The notes under the pieces are model-generated. The model saw only the letters and a program-made list of their open reading frames with translations, was not told where the DNA came from and searched no databases. The position numbers were made by a program, and so were the translations under genes. Of a DNA stretch of 32,169 nucleotides, positions 17,720-27,173 are shown in pieces; within the stretch, counting starts at the first letter, position 1; the number at the start of each line of letters is the position of its first letter. Source of the DNA: Candidatus Azophilus lithoversatilis (lineage in GTDB: Bacteria > Pseudomonadota > Gammaproteobacteria > Pseudomonadales > Azotimanducaceae); NCBI GenBank assembly GCA_028278675.1, contig JAQAJJ010000015.1:13951-46119 (forward strand), read 5' to 3'.

Positions 17720-17963
17720 CGCGCGGTCGACGCAAGTCCTGCACGAAGCCCTCCACATCGGTCAGGTCAACCCGATCCTTCCACATGCCGAAGCCAGAAA
17801 TGCTTCTCCGTGCCGCGGTTGCAGCCGGTGCCGACTCGATTCCCACCAGCCTCGCCCTCGGCTTGCCTCGGTAGGTGACAACCACGGTTTCGCCGCGGTC
17901 CACGCAATCAAGCACCTCGCGAACTCTGGTCCTTAGACCCTTGGCGGTCACTTCCATTGTCAT
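17709..17963 (-). CDS. vapB: Phd/YefM-family antitoxin (VapB)
   Basis: An 84-residue antitoxin. The Phd/YefM N-terminal DNA-binding and dimerisation domain is recognised from EVTAKGLRTRVREVLDCVDRG and VVVTYRGKPRARLV. The C-terminal third (GFGMWKDRVDLTDVEGFV) is the toxin-neutralising part. A GGGAG ribosome site lies six bases before the ATG at 17963. The gene overlaps vapC, so the pair is co-translated. Confidence 0.9.
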   Translation of the reverse strand: MTMEVTAKGLRTRVREVLDCVDRGETVVVTYRGKPRARLVGIESAPAATAARRSISGFGMWKDRVDLTDVEGFVQDLRRPRDVV

Positions 17964-18076
17964 GAAACACTCCCATGGAAAAAATGGAGACAGCCCAGCG
18001 GCTGGTTGGTTGTTCCTTCGGCGTCAACGGCGTGCCGTTCTGGGGCAAGCTGAAGGCTCCCTTTAAGCACCACTTC

Positions 18077-18090
18077 AGAGTGTACACTCT
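18077..18090. promoter_or_regulatory. perfect 14-base palindrome, candidate operator
   Basis: AGAGTGTACACTCT equals its own reverse complement. It lies about 115 bases upstream of vapB and contains TACACT, a fair -10 hexamer on either strand. Binding by the VapBC complex is plausible but its distance from vapB is larger than usual. Confidence 0.5.
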
Positions 18091-18164
18091 TGGACTGCAA
18101 AACCCCAACCAATTGCCAGATGCCCTTGAGGCGAGCTTGGTTCAGGGCCATCCCTAGGCGTGGC

Positions 18165-18190
18165 GCTGAAATCCATGCGCGGATTTCAGC
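18165..18190. repeat. 10-base inverted repeat upstream of the SNF2 helicase gene
   Basis: GCTGAAATCC, six-base spacer ATGCGC, then GGATTTCAGC, a perfect pairing. No T-tract follows, so it is more likely an operator or leader hairpin than a terminator. It ends just before TAAACT (18201-18206), a possible -10 for the gene at 18216. Confidence 0.6.
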
Positions 18191-18215
18191 CCGCCCAAGG
18201 TAAACTGCCCCCACT

Positions 18216-21200
18216 GTGCAGTCCGATTTCCAGCCGACCCAAGCCTACTCCGATCTGTCTCCCGAAGCCCAACTCGCGGCTCAGGTGTATGGCGTCGCCT
18301 ATCCCTTCGAGATGCCCAAGCATCTCGTCGCACAGCTGCTGCGGCGGGCGCAAGTTCGGCTGAATGGCCGCTGGGCCGGCGTGGACACCGTGCGCCGGGC
18401 CAACCGGGAGCTGCTCGAGGCTGGCTTGGTGGTCCGATCCCACCGTCACGACGTTGCCGCCTGCCCTGACCGCTGCCTGGAATTCACCTTGGCCGCCCAA
18501 CAGAGCGGCAATCTGCTGCCGCTGATAGAGCACTTCGAGCGACCGCACCAGTATGCGTACGCCAGCATAGCGACTTGGAAGCAGACCCAACTGCGCTGGT
18601 GCGTGGGGGCCGGTCAACTGCAGTGGATCGATGAACTGGAAATCGATCACTCTCGCCACTGGAGCTTCCTCGGCCACCCCTTCGGCATCCCCCTGCTGGA
18701 GCGCATTCCAGTCGAGCATCGCGAGCAAGCCATCGCCGGCGCCCTAGGTGGGATCATCGACAGCCTGCACTCCCCCGAAGCCGCGCTCGCCGCGTGCCAA
18801 GCACTCACTGCCGACCCGGCTCAACACGCCGCCGAGTTGGCCTTCATCCATATCCTCAAGGGCCAGTTGGACGATGCCCGCGCCCTATTCGACGAACTGC
18901 CGGCTGCCGCCTTGCAGCGCAAGCCTGCCAGCACGGCCGCGCCCAGCGTCCGCGCCCTGATCGCGACGTTGCTCGGCGACGACGAAGCCGCCGGCCGCGG
19001 CATTGAGGCGGCGCTGGCCGCCGAGCGGGTCGGCACCCGCAAGCGCAACCTGTTCCCGCCGCACCGAGCCTTTCCCCTGGCGTTGCTGGCTTGGGTGCGC
19101 AGCAATGACCTAGCACCTCGGGGGGAACTCGACCGGCTGCTGCGCATCGGCGAATCGCTCAGCGAGCACCAAAACCTCCGCACCCTCGTCCTAGCCGCCA
19201 GGGCGTCGCGGCTGCGCAAGCACAGCGGGCACATCGGCTGGGACGGCCGCGTCGCCATCAACCAGCTCTGCATCGCCTTAAGCGACTCTTGGCGCACCAA
19301 CGAAGCTGCGCTCCATAGCCGAGATCCGGAAGTCCTCATGTCCCTGGCCGACCAAGCCGCCACCAACGGCTACCTCTGGGTCGAGGCGGAGTGCTGCGCG
19401 GCCATCCTTCGCCAGCCCAAGGATTTCGGCGACGCCGCGGCCGAGCGGGCAGGCCAGCAAAGCGATGCGCTGCACCGCCAAATGGGGACGGTCAGCCTCT
19501 GCACGGCAGGGGAGCCCCTGCCCGCTTGGGAGTACTCCCTGAAGGCGTTGGAGGACCTGGCCGCCAAAGCGCGGGAGATGGGGGACGCCGGCAGCGGTCA
19601 GCGGCGACGCTTGGTTTGGAGCCTCGAAGGTCCGGATGATGACGGCCTGCCGACGGTTGTGCCCCGGGAACAGCGCCTCGGCAAAGCGGGCAACTGGTCC
19701 AAGGGCCGGGTGGTGCCGCTTTGGCGGTTGAGTCACGCGGCCGAGGACATCGACTGCCTAACGGAACAGGACCACGCGGCCATCGATGCCCTCGAACCCG
19801 GCCGCTATTGGGATCGATCGGAGTATCAGGTCGGCTGGGGCACCTTGCACGCCTTGGCCGGCCACCCGCACCTGGTGCGGGACTCGGTGCCGGTCCAAAT
19901 CATCTGCCGGGAGCCCGAGTTGATCATCGACGAGACCGCGGACGGTGGTGCGCGAGTGCGCATGCAGCCCCACGTCGAAGACGCGGAGACCGGCTACTTA
20001 GGCAAAAGGATGAGTCCAACCCGCTATGAGGTCTGGAAGTTCTCCGACAGCCACACCCACCTGCATGGCGTGATCCCGCCCGAAGGGCTCAACTTGCCGA
20101 CCGGCGCCCGCACCCGGTTCTTCGAGGCCGTTTCCGCCCTCGCCGGAGACCTGCGGGTGCAGAGCGCCGGGGGCGAGGATGCCAGCGCGCCGCAAGTTGA
20201 AGCCGACCCGAGGCCCTGGCTGCGGCTGGAGCCCAGCGGCGACGGACTGACGGTGGACCTGTTGGTGGAGCCGGTGCCTGAATCCGCCATCTACCTCGCA
20301 CCCGGCACGGGCGGCACCACGGTGTTCGCGGTTCAGAAAGATGCCACCGTGCAAGCGCAGCGCGACCTGGCGGCGGAGCGCGCAGCCGCCCAAGGGCTGA
20401 TCGACGCCTGCCCCATGCTGCGCGGCATCGACGCTGGCCAATTCGGCGATTGGCGCTTGGCGCTGGCCGAGCCAGAGGACTGCCTGGCCCTGCTCGAGCA
20501 ACTCAATGCCGCCGAGGCCCGCTGCCTGTGGCCCAAGGGCGAACCCTTCAAGATCGTCGCTCGGGCCAACAGCGCCTCTTTGAACCTGTCCATCAAGCGC
20601 GCCGCCGAATGGTTCTCGGCTTCCGGCGAGGTGCGCTTCGACGAGCGCGAAGCCTTGACCCTGCGGCAAATCTTCACGCTGCTGGACGACAACCCCGGCT
20701 CCCGCTTCCTGAAGATGGGCGAGAGCGGTTTTCTGGCGCTGAGCAGTGCCTTTCGCCGCCAGCTTGAGGATCTGCGCAGCCTGTCCGCGCCCGCAGCGGG
20801 CGATGCGGTGCGCATGCACCCGCTGGCGACGTTGGCGCTCGATGAGCTCCTGGCCGAAGCCCAAGTGGACACGGACGCCGCCTGGCGCGCCCAGCGCCGC
20901 GCGCTCGATCAAGCCCAAGCCTTCGACCCGGCACTGCCGAGCACCTTGCAGGCGGACCTGCGCCCCTACCAACGGGAGGGCTACCAATGGCTGGCACGCC
21001 TCAGCGAATGGGGCGCGGGCGCATGCCTGGCCGACGACATGGGCCTGGGCAAAACCGTGCAAACGCTGGCGCTGCTGCTCCAGCGTGCCCCGGACGGCCC
21101 GGCCTTGGTGGTGGCGCCCACTTCCGTGGTGGCCAACTGGATCGACGAGACCCGCCGCTTTGCGCCCACCTTGAACGTGCTGGCCTACACCGGCGCGGCC

Positions 21201-22349
21201 TCCGCTCGGGGCGGGCAACTGGCCGGTCTTGGCTCCTTTGACTTGATGGTGACCAGCTACGGCCTGTTGCAGAACGACATCAAGAAGCTGACGGAAGTGC
21301 CTTGGCGCAGCGCCGTGCTCGACGAGGCCCAAGCCATCAAGAATCCAGCCACCAAGCGGGCCAAGGCGGCGCGGCTCCTAAAGGCGGACTTCCGCCTGAT
21401 CACCACTGGCACCCCAATTCAGAACAACCTGATCGACCTGCACTCGCTGTTCAGCTTCATCAATCCCGGCCTACTCGGCTCCCTGGAGCACTACCGCCGA
21501 CACTTCGCGGGGCCCATCGAACGCAGTGGGGACGCTGAGGCCCGCAGCCGCCTGCGGCGCCTGATCGCGCCCTTCATGCTGCGCCGCCTGAAGGCCGACG
21601 TGCTCGATGACCTGCCGGAGCGCACCGAGATCACCCTGCACGTGGAGATGTCACCCAAGGAGGCGGCCCTGTACGAGGCGCTGCGGCAACGGGCCGTGGA
21701 TGATCTGGAGACCGCGCCGAGCAGCGATCAGGGCGAAGGCGCACGACGCTTGGAGGTGCTGGCCCACCTCACGCGCCTGCGTCTGGCCTGCTGCAACCCC
21801 AAGCTGGTGCGCAAGGCAGGCGCACCGGAGAGCTCCAAGCTGCGGATGTTCCGGGAGATGATCGAGGAGCTGCGGGAGAACCGCCACAAGGTGCTGGTCT
21901 TCTCCCAGTTCGTCACCCACTTGAAGCTCTTGGAGGAAGCCGTGCGCGAAGCCGGCATCCCCTATCAATACTTGGACGGCAGCACCCCTGCCAAGGCCCG
22001 CGCCGAGCGCGTTGCCGCCTTCCAAGCCGGCGAGGGCGACCTGTTTCTCATCTCCTTGAAGGCCGGCGGCACCGGCCTGAACCTGACCGCTGCCGACTAC
22101 GTCATCCACATGGACCCTTGGTGGAACCCAGCAGTGGAGGACCAGGCCTCGGACCGCGCCCACCGCATCGGCCAGACCCGCCCGGTGACCATCTACCGCT
22201 TGGTTGCCAAGGGCACCATCGAAGACCAGATCGTCGATCTGCACCGGCACAAGAAGGACTTGGCCGACCGCCTGCTGCAGGACGCCGACGCGCCAGCTCG
22301 GCTCAACGCGCAGGAACTGCTGGAGCTGCTCAGGCAGCCGATGAGCTAA
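18216..22349 (+). CDS. SNF2-family DEAD/DEAH-box helicase
   Basis: A 1377-residue protein starting with GTG. Residues 1-900 form a large N-terminal region with an HTH-like start (about 30-85) and a helical, leucine- and alanine-rich part; I see no named domain. The SNF2 motor occupies about 905-1377: RPYQREGYQWLARL, Walker A DDMGLGKT with Lys946, motif II DEAQ at 1036, TGTPIQNN, FMLRRLKADV, VFSQFV, SLKAGGTGLNLT and motif VI DRAHRIGQTRPV. Such proteins move on double-stranded DNA and remodel DNA-protein complexes; bacterial ones are often linked to transcription recycling or defence islands. Here it stands between a toxin-antitoxin patch and the phosphorothioation-like operon, but it ends before a 259-base gap, so a shared role is not shown. 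Confidence 0.9.
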   Translation: MQSDFQPTQAYSDLSPEAQLAAQVYGVAYPFEMPKHLVAQLLRRAQVRLNGRWAGVDTVRRANRELLEAGLVVRSHRHDVAACPDRCLEFTLAAQQSGNLLPLIEHFERPHQYAYASIATWKQTQLRWCVGAGQLQWIDELEIDHSRHWSFLGHPFGIPLLERIPVEHREQAIAGALGGIIDSLHSPEAALAACQALTADPAQHAAELAFIHILKGQLDDARALFDELPAAALQRKPASTAAPSVRALIATLLGDDEAAGRGIEAALAAERVGTRKRNLFPPHRAFPLALLAWVRSNDLAPRGELDRLLRIGESLSEHQNLRTLVLAARASRLRKHSGHIGWDGRVAINQLCIALSDSWRTNEAALHSRDPEVLMSLADQAATNGYLWVEAECCAAILRQPKDFGDAAAERAGQQSDALHRQMGTVSLCTAGEPLPAWEYSLKALEDLAAKAREMGDAGSGQRRRLVWSLEGPDDDGLPTVVPREQRLGKAGNWSKGRVVPLWRLSHAAEDIDCLTEQDHAAIDALEPGRYWDRSEYQVGWGTLHALAGHPHLVRDSVPVQIICREPELIIDETADGGARVRMQPHVEDAETGYLGKRMSPTRYEVWKFSDSHTHLHGVIPPEGLNLPTGARTRFFEAVSALAGDLRVQSAGGEDASAPQVEADPRPWLRLEPSGDGLTVDLLVEPVPESAIYLAPGTGGTTVFAVQKDATVQAQRDLAAERAAAQGLIDACPMLRGIDAGQFGDWRLALAEPEDCLALLEQLNAAEARCLWPKGEPFKIVARANSASLNLSIKRAAEWFSASGEVRFDEREALTLRQIFTLLDDNPGSRFLKMGESGFLALSSAFRRQLEDLRSLSAPAAGDAVRMHPLATLALDELLAEAQVDTDAAWRAQRRALDQAQAFDPALPSTLQADLRPYQREGYQWLARLSEWGAGACLADDMGLGKTVQTLALLLQRAPDGPALVVAPTSVVANWIDETRRFAPTLNVLAYTGAASARGGQLAGLGSFDLMVTSYGLLQNDIKKLTEVPWRSAVLDEAQAIKNPATKRAKAARLLKADFRLITTGTPIQNNLIDLHSLFSFINPGLLGSLEHYRRHFAGPIERSGDAEARSRLRRLIAPFMLRRLKADVLDDLPERTEITLHVEMSPKEAALYEALRQRAVDDLETAPSSDQGEGARRLEVLAHLTRLRLACCNPKLVRKAGAPESSKLRMFREMIEELRENRHKVLVFSQFVTHLKLLEEAVREAGIPYQYLDGSTPAKARAERVAAFQAGEGDLFLISLKAGGTGLNLTAADYVIHMDPWWNPAVEDQASDRAHRIGQTRPVTIYRLVAKGTIEDQIVDLHRHKKDLADRLLQDADAPARLNAQELLELLRQPMS

Positions 22350-22608
22350 CCGAGTCCACTCGCTCATGCGAGGGCAAGATGCTCTCGAATCCGAACGGGG
22401 GATGACGAGCATGGCCTCGGTTCCCGACAAATCGCTAGACTGGCCACAGGGTGGGGGTGGTGCGTTGGGCGGTCGATTGATGGTGCGGCTCCGACACGAC
22501 AAATACTGTTCAACTATACAGTTTCATGATACCGTTCCCCTATGCTGATCACGACCGACGGAATCGGCAAGGATGACTTGAGTACGGTCGAACAAGGAGG
22601 CTGCGATC
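22350..22608 (+). other. intergenic leader of the defence operon
   Basis: Non-coding gap of 259 bases, AT-richer at 22495-22540. A five-pair hairpin CTCGC-TCAT-GCGAG (22359-22372) follows the helicase gene but lacks a T-tract. The LexA-type box is at 22504-22523 and a perfect AAGGAGG ribosome site at 22594-22600. A short frame from ATG 22542 overlaps the next gene but has no recognisable product. Confidence 0.6.
22504..22523. promoter_or_regulatory. LexA-type SOS box
   Basis: TACTGT, eight bases, ACAGTT: it carries the perfect CTGT-N8-ACAG core and TACTG/CAGT flanks of the gammaproteobacterial LexA site. It lies about 90 bases before the DUF4007 gene, in the only gap upstream of the operon, so SOS control is a reasonable inference. 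The exact -35/-10 is not clear. Confidence 0.65.
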
Positions 22609-23703
22609 TTGGAACAACAGCTAGCACTACTGGATGGAATGGCAGAGCCCCTGCTTCCCAATGGGCTGTCCGAACAGTCTGTGCACGGAGTCACCATGGG
22701 CAACCTTGCCTTGCGGCTCACCGGCAGACGCTGTAGGGTGTCCATCCGTGAAAACGCTCACGGCAACGCCTCAAGGTGCCCCCCAGTGAGACTGAACGGC
22801 AACAACACTGCCTTCGGTCGACACGAGTCCTTCCCCCTTCGCTTCGGTTGGATCACCAAGGGTCTTGATGCCCTTGCGAACGATCCGAAGATATTCACTC
22901 GCGAGGATGCCACTGTCGTCTTGGGTGTGGGCAAGAACATGGTGAACTCGATCCGCTATTGGCTGCAAGCGACACGGATCGTCCACCGAGACCCGAAAAC
23001 CAACACCCTGAAACCTACCCCGTTGGCGGAGACCGTCTTCGGCGACGATGGAGACCGCTATTTGGAGGACGAGGGAACCATTTGGCTACTCCACTGGCTC
23101 CTAGCCACCAATCCGAGGGAAGCCTCAGCGATTTACTGGTTCTTCAACCACTTCCACAAGCCTGCTTTCACGACCAGCGAAGTCATCACCGGGCTCACGG
23201 ATTTCGCCAAACGCGAACTGTCGTCGAGGACCGCGGTGACAACGTTGAAAGGCGATGCGCAATTGGTTCTCCGCATGTACTCAAGGACAACGGCCAACTC
23301 GCGAATCACCCTGGAAGATGCCCTTGATTCACCATTGGCCATGCTGGACCTGCAAGAACGGCTCGACACCCGCACATGGAGAGCAGCGCCGTCGGACCAA
23401 GCCGATCTGCCATCTGATGTCTTCGCGTTCGCTATTGCTGAACTGTTCGAACACGCCAACGTCGGTCAGTTGGCAATCGCGGATCTCATGTACAGCGACA
23501 ACGAGCATTGCGCTCCCGGAGCCGTTTTCCGCATGACAGAGGATGGTCTCGTCGGCAAGCTCGAAGCTCTGTGCGAAGAGTACCCACAATCTCTTCGGCT
23601 GGACCGCACGGCCGGCATCTTTCAACTCTTCAAGATGGCGCCGCTCGACTCGATGTCCATCCTGAAAGAACGCTACGCATCTGACGGGAGGCTTGCCGCA
23701 TGA
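22609..23703 (+). CDS. sspB: DUF4007 protein, SspB-like DNA phosphorothioation nickase
   Basis: A 364-residue frame whose main body (from about residue 68, FGRHESFPLRFGWITKG) is the DUF4007 family; the SspB nickase of the SspABCD single-strand phosphorothioation system belongs there, from memory. Other visible segments are EDATVVLGVGKNMVNSIRYW, a winged-helix-like region, LHWLLATNP and WFFNHF. SspB is thought to nick DNA so that sulfur can be inserted in the backbone. Two starts compete. TTG 22609 has a perfect AAGGAGG eight bases upstream, but the first 59 residues it adds look unlike the family. GTG 22786 has AAGGTG upstream and gives 305 residues, close to where homology begins. The stop overlaps the sspC start by four bases (ATGA). 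Confidence 0.78.
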   Translation: MEQQLALLDGMAEPLLPNGLSEQSVHGVTMGNLALRLTGRRCRVSIRENAHGNASRCPPVRLNGNNTAFGRHESFPLRFGWITKGLDALANDPKIFTREDATVVLGVGKNMVNSIRYWLQATRIVHRDPKTNTLKPTPLAETVFGDDGDRYLEDEGTIWLLHWLLATNPREASAIYWFFNHFHKPAFTTSEVITGLTDFAKRELSSRTAVTTLKGDAQLVLRMYSRTTANSRITLEDALDSPLAMLDLQERLDTRTWRAAPSDQADLPSDVFAFAIAELFEHANVGQLAIADLMYSDNEHCAPGAVFRMTEDGLVGKLEALCEEYPQSLRLDRTAGIFQLFKMAPLDSMSILKERYASDGRLAA

Positions 23704-26700
23704 GCCTTGCGAGTCAGGTTAGCGTCAACACGCGGTACACCCGCTCGATCAACGTCGAACGGGACCGCGGTTCACCTTTCATAGTGGATGCTTACCTTCC
23801 GACAGCGCGGAGCATCGATCTTTTGGAGGACGTCGCGACGGCGCTTGGTCGCGCTGACCAACCGCGAGCTTGGAGCCTGATTGGACCCTACGGTTCGGGC
23901 AAATCCTCATTCGCCCTCTTCCTCCACGAACTACTCGGTCCCCCAGGAAGCGCTAAGAAGGCGGCCGGCAGGTCTTTGGCAGCGGAGCGCCCTGATCTCG
24001 CACGACGCTTTGCTCGTCAGGACCCGTGGTGCAGGGTCGTTTTGACTGGCAGTGAGGAACCTCTAGGGGCACGGCTGCTCGTCGCACTCAACGAAGCAGC
24101 CACAAACTTCTGGGGGGGCAAACCCGGCCGGAAGCCGGTCGTGGTTGAGGAACTTCAACGTGCGCTCCGGCGGCGCAAGCTAGCCGACAGCGAGCTACTC
24201 CACCTCGTTGATAGTCTGCAAGGGGCGGTTGAACGCAATGGCGCAGGCGGGCTGCTAATCGTCATCGACGAATTGGGCAAATTTCTCGAGCATGAAGCGC
24301 GGCAAGGCGGAGGCGGCGTCTATCTCCTGCAGCAACTTGCCGAACGAGCCTACCGGGCGAGAAAGGCCAAGCTCTTATTCTTCGTTCTCCTGCATCAGGG
24401 CTTCGACCTCTACGCGAGGGGCATGGGCGAGCAGCTAAAGAACGATTGGGCGAAGGTGCACGGACGCTTCGAAAGCGTCTCGTTCGTCGAGGCGCCTGAA
24501 CAGACCCTACGCGTCGTGGCCGCCGCCTTCTCCAATTCCCTCACGGGGTCTCAGCAACAGACCGTCGCCAAGCACTCGACGCGCACGGCAAAGGCGCTCG
24601 CACGCGCCAAGGCTCTACCGGCCGGCCTCGATGCAGACGCAGCCGCAAGCATCTTCGCGTCCTGTTATCCGATCCATCCGATCTCACTCTTGGCGCTGCC
24701 GCAACTCTGCCAACGTTTCGCCCAAAACGAACGGACCTTGTTCAGCTACCTCGGAAGCCGGGAGCCCCATGGCTTCCAGGATTCGCTTGCGTCGCTGGCC
24801 AAGTTCGACGACCGGGTTCGCCCTGATCAGATTTACGACTACTTCGTCCACAACCAGCCGGCCGTGCTCGCCGACCCTCTGACGCATCGGCGCTGGGCGG
24901 AGGTCGTAACAGCGGTCGAGCGAGTTGAAGACGCAGATAGGACCAATGAAACGCCTAACGGCGGATCCCGCCCATCGGTCATGCTCGCCAAGACAATCGG
25001 CGTGTTGAACCTGATTTCCCGAAGCGAGGGCCTGAAAGCGTCCGAGGACATCCTTCGCCGACTCTTCACCACCAAGCTGGCATTCCGCGATGCGATCCAA
25101 CCCCTACTCGACTCATCCGTTGTGCAGTTTCGGCGATTCAGCGGTGAGTATCGAGTGTGGCAAGGGACTGACTTCGATATCGACGAGCGGACGGACGAGG
25201 AAATGGACAAGCTCGGCGAGTTTGATCTGGCCGCGGCCCTTACCGATCGCGGAGCAGCTGAGCCTGTGCTTGCCCGCCGACACTCCGTTCGCACAGGGTC
25301 GCTTCGTCACTTCGACATCAACTTTTTCGACGCCCGCTCACCAAACCTCGTCCCGACAGACAACGCGGACCGTCCACGAATCGTCTTTTTCCTAGCCGAG
25401 AGTCACAGCGACGAGACTGCCTTCACCCATGCACTGACTTCCGCGGGGCCAAACGAGGTGTGGGCTCTTCACAGGAACGCATCAGCCCTTCGATCTGCGA
25501 TTTCCGACGCGCTCGCCTTGGAGGGAGTCCAACGAAGCGGCCAGGAGTTGGCAGGTGATCCAGTCGCGGCGCGAGAAGTTCGAGAGCGCCTGCAGGCCGC
25601 AAGAATCTCGGAGCGGCAAGTGCTGAACGGGCTCATCGGCGACCCCACATTGTCCGAGTGGCACTGGAGGGGGGAACTTCTCGCATCAACAGATCGCCGC
25701 ACCCTCCAACGTGCGCTTTCAAACGTGATGGACTGCATCTACGCCGATGCACCGATCATTCACAACGAGCTCATCAACCGCGATCGCCTTTCGTCTCAGG
25801 CCGCTGCCGCCAGGAACAAACTGTTCCAGCACATGCTGACCGAACGAACCAAAGCCAGTCTCAACATCCAGAAGCACCCTCCGGAGCGCGCGATCTATCG
25901 CTCGGTGTTCGAAGCTGGCCATTTGCACGTGAAAGCGGAAGCTGGGTGGACTTTCGTCCCGCCGGAGACCGAGGATGCCCTGCGCCTCAGTCCTACTTGG
26001 AAGCAGCTAGACTCACTCCTCGCCGCATCAGAAGCCGAGCCAGTGACTCTGCAACGCCTTATGGACGCCTTGGCTGAACCTCCCTACGGCGTCAAGTGCG
26101 GTGTATTCCCCATCCTATTCCTGCACTACTATCTGCTGCACCAGCACGAGATCGCGCTCTACGACGAGGGAACATATGCGCCGACGCTGACTTACGAGCA
26201 CTTGGAGAGGATGGTTCGCCGTCCCGACCTCTTTGCCTTCCAGCGTTTTCGCATTGATGGTGTCCGGGCAGAGCTCTTTCACGAGTACAGCCGTGCGCTA
26301 TTCGGCGAGGTGCGGGAATCGGTGCAGCTCCTCGATCTCGCACGCCCCCTAACCCAGTTCGTCCTTGGATTGGACGAACACGCGCAGAAAACTCGGCGCC
26401 TGTCCGACACGACGCTGCGCGTGAGGCAAGCGTTCTTCCTGTCGAAATCCCCTGAGAAATTCCTATTCAACGAGCTTCCGGCAGCTTGCGGCTTCGACGA
26501 TGCTGAGGACTTTTCCGGCTTCGCTTCTAGGCTGATCGACGCGCTGCGCGAGCTGAAGGGCGCTCAATCCACTCTGCGCGAGTTCATGCGTCAAGCGCTT
26601 TGCGCAGGGTTTGCCCTTGCGGACACCATGCCCCTGACCGAGCTCAGGGCGGTGCTGCGAGGTCGGTGTCACGGACTCGACCAATACACGGTGGACGTAC

Positions 26701-27173
26701 AGGGCTTACGGAGCTTTATCCGCCGAATTTGCGAACCTGCGGCCGCGGACGAAGATTGGTTCGACAGCATCCTGTTGTTCCTCGGCCACAAACCATCTGC
26801 GAAATGGACCGACCAGGATCGCGACACGGCAGAATACAGGCTGGCTGAGTTCTCGAAACGCCTGCTCGACATCGAGAAGCTTCGCCTCCACTTTGATACC
26901 ACCGCGAAGCACGACTCCGCCTACGAGGTCATCCTCGTCAAAGCCGTCAGCAGCCTCACCGGGGAAACCGACGAGGTCGTCACCCTGAACGAGCGATCGA
27001 AGGCCGCGGTCGCCGAGGCAAAGCAAAGGGTGGAAGAAGTCCTGTCAGACATCCACGACAAGGAGCTAGCGCTTGCGCTTGTTGCGGAACTGACCAGCGA
27101 CTTTCTCACCCGGTACCGCCACTCCAACCTATCCAAGAGCGAGATCAAAGATGCCAGCCGAAATGTCGGATAG
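23700..27173 (+). CDS. sspC: large P-loop ATPase, SspC-like
   Basis: A 1157-residue protein starting at ATG overlapping the previous gene. After YTRSINVERDRGS comes Walker A, LIGPYGSGKSSFALF, with Lys68, and Walker B, LLIVIDELGKFLEH, with Asp190-Glu191. The remaining 900 residues are mostly helical with no named domain that I can assign. Position between the DUF4007 gene and the PP-loop gene matches SspC, the ATPase needed with SspB and SspD for phosphorothioation. Large ATPases of similar build occur in other defence systems (for example BREX BrxC), so the SspC name rests on context. The frame is intact. It overlaps the following gene by 23 bases. Confidence 0.8.
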   Translation: MSLASQVSVNTRYTRSINVERDRGSPFIVDAYLPTARSIDLLEDVATALGRADQPRAWSLIGPYGSGKSSFALFLHELLGPPGSAKKAAGRSLAAERPDLARRFARQDPWCRVVLTGSEEPLGARLLVALNEAATNFWGGKPGRKPVVVEELQRALRRRKLADSELLHLVDSLQGAVERNGAGGLLIVIDELGKFLEHEARQGGGGVYLLQQLAERAYRARKAKLLFFVLLHQGFDLYARGMGEQLKNDWAKVHGRFESVSFVEAPEQTLRVVAAAFSNSLTGSQQQTVAKHSTRTAKALARAKALPAGLDADAAASIFASCYPIHPISLLALPQLCQRFAQNERTLFSYLGSREPHGFQDSLASLAKFDDRVRPDQIYDYFVHNQPAVLADPLTHRRWAEVVTAVERVEDADRTNETPNGGSRPSVMLAKTIGVLNLISRSEGLKASEDILRRLFTTKLAFRDAIQPLLDSSVVQFRRFSGEYRVWQGTDFDIDERTDEEMDKLGEFDLAAALTDRGAAEPVLARRHSVRTGSLRHFDINFFDARSPNLVPTDNADRPRIVFFLAESHSDETAFTHALTSAGPNEVWALHRNASALRSAISDALALEGVQRSGQELAGDPVAAREVRERLQAARISERQVLNGLIGDPTLSEWHWRGELLASTDRRTLQRALSNVMDCIYADAPIIHNELINRDRLSSQAAAARNKLFQHMLTERTKASLNIQKHPPERAIYRSVFEAGHLHVKAEAGWTFVPPETEDALRLSPTWKQLDSLLAASEAEPVTLQRLMDALAEPPYGVKCGVFPILFLHYYLLHQHEIALYDEGTYAPTLTYEHLERMVRRPDLFAFQRFRIDGVRAELFHEYSRALFGEVRESVQLLDLARPLTQFVLGLDEHAQKTRRLSDTTLRVRQAFFLSKSPEKFLFNELPAACGFDDAEDFSGFASRLIDALRELKGAQSTLREFMRQALCAGFALADTMPLTELRAVLRGRCHGLDQYTVDVQGLRSFIRRICEPAAADEDWFDSILLFLGHKPSAKWTDQDRDTAEYRLAEFSKRLLDIEKLRLHFDTTAKHDSAYEVILVKAVSSLTGETDEVVTLNERSKAAVAEAKQRVEEVLSDIHDKELALALVAELTSDFLTRYRHSNLSKSEIKDASRNVG

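Larger units (their letters stand above)
17964..18215. other. intergenic region between vapBC and the SNF2 helicase gene
   Basis: About 250 bases between two divergent units. It holds the perfect palindrome at 18077-18090 and the inverted repeat at 18165-18190, listed separately. No open frame with a convincing product was found. Confidence 0.6.

Noticed and set aside
19998-21332. A 444-codon minus-strand frame opposite the SNF2 helicase
   Set aside because: Antisense shadow of a clear helicase with all motifs in place.
22359-22372. Hairpin after the SNF2 gene as an intrinsic terminator
   Set aside because: Only five base pairs and no T-tract.
22542-22736. A 64-codon frame just behind the LexA-type box, considered as a UmuD-like or leader gene
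   Set aside because: No UmuD motif or other family is visible and it overlaps the DUF4007 gene frame.
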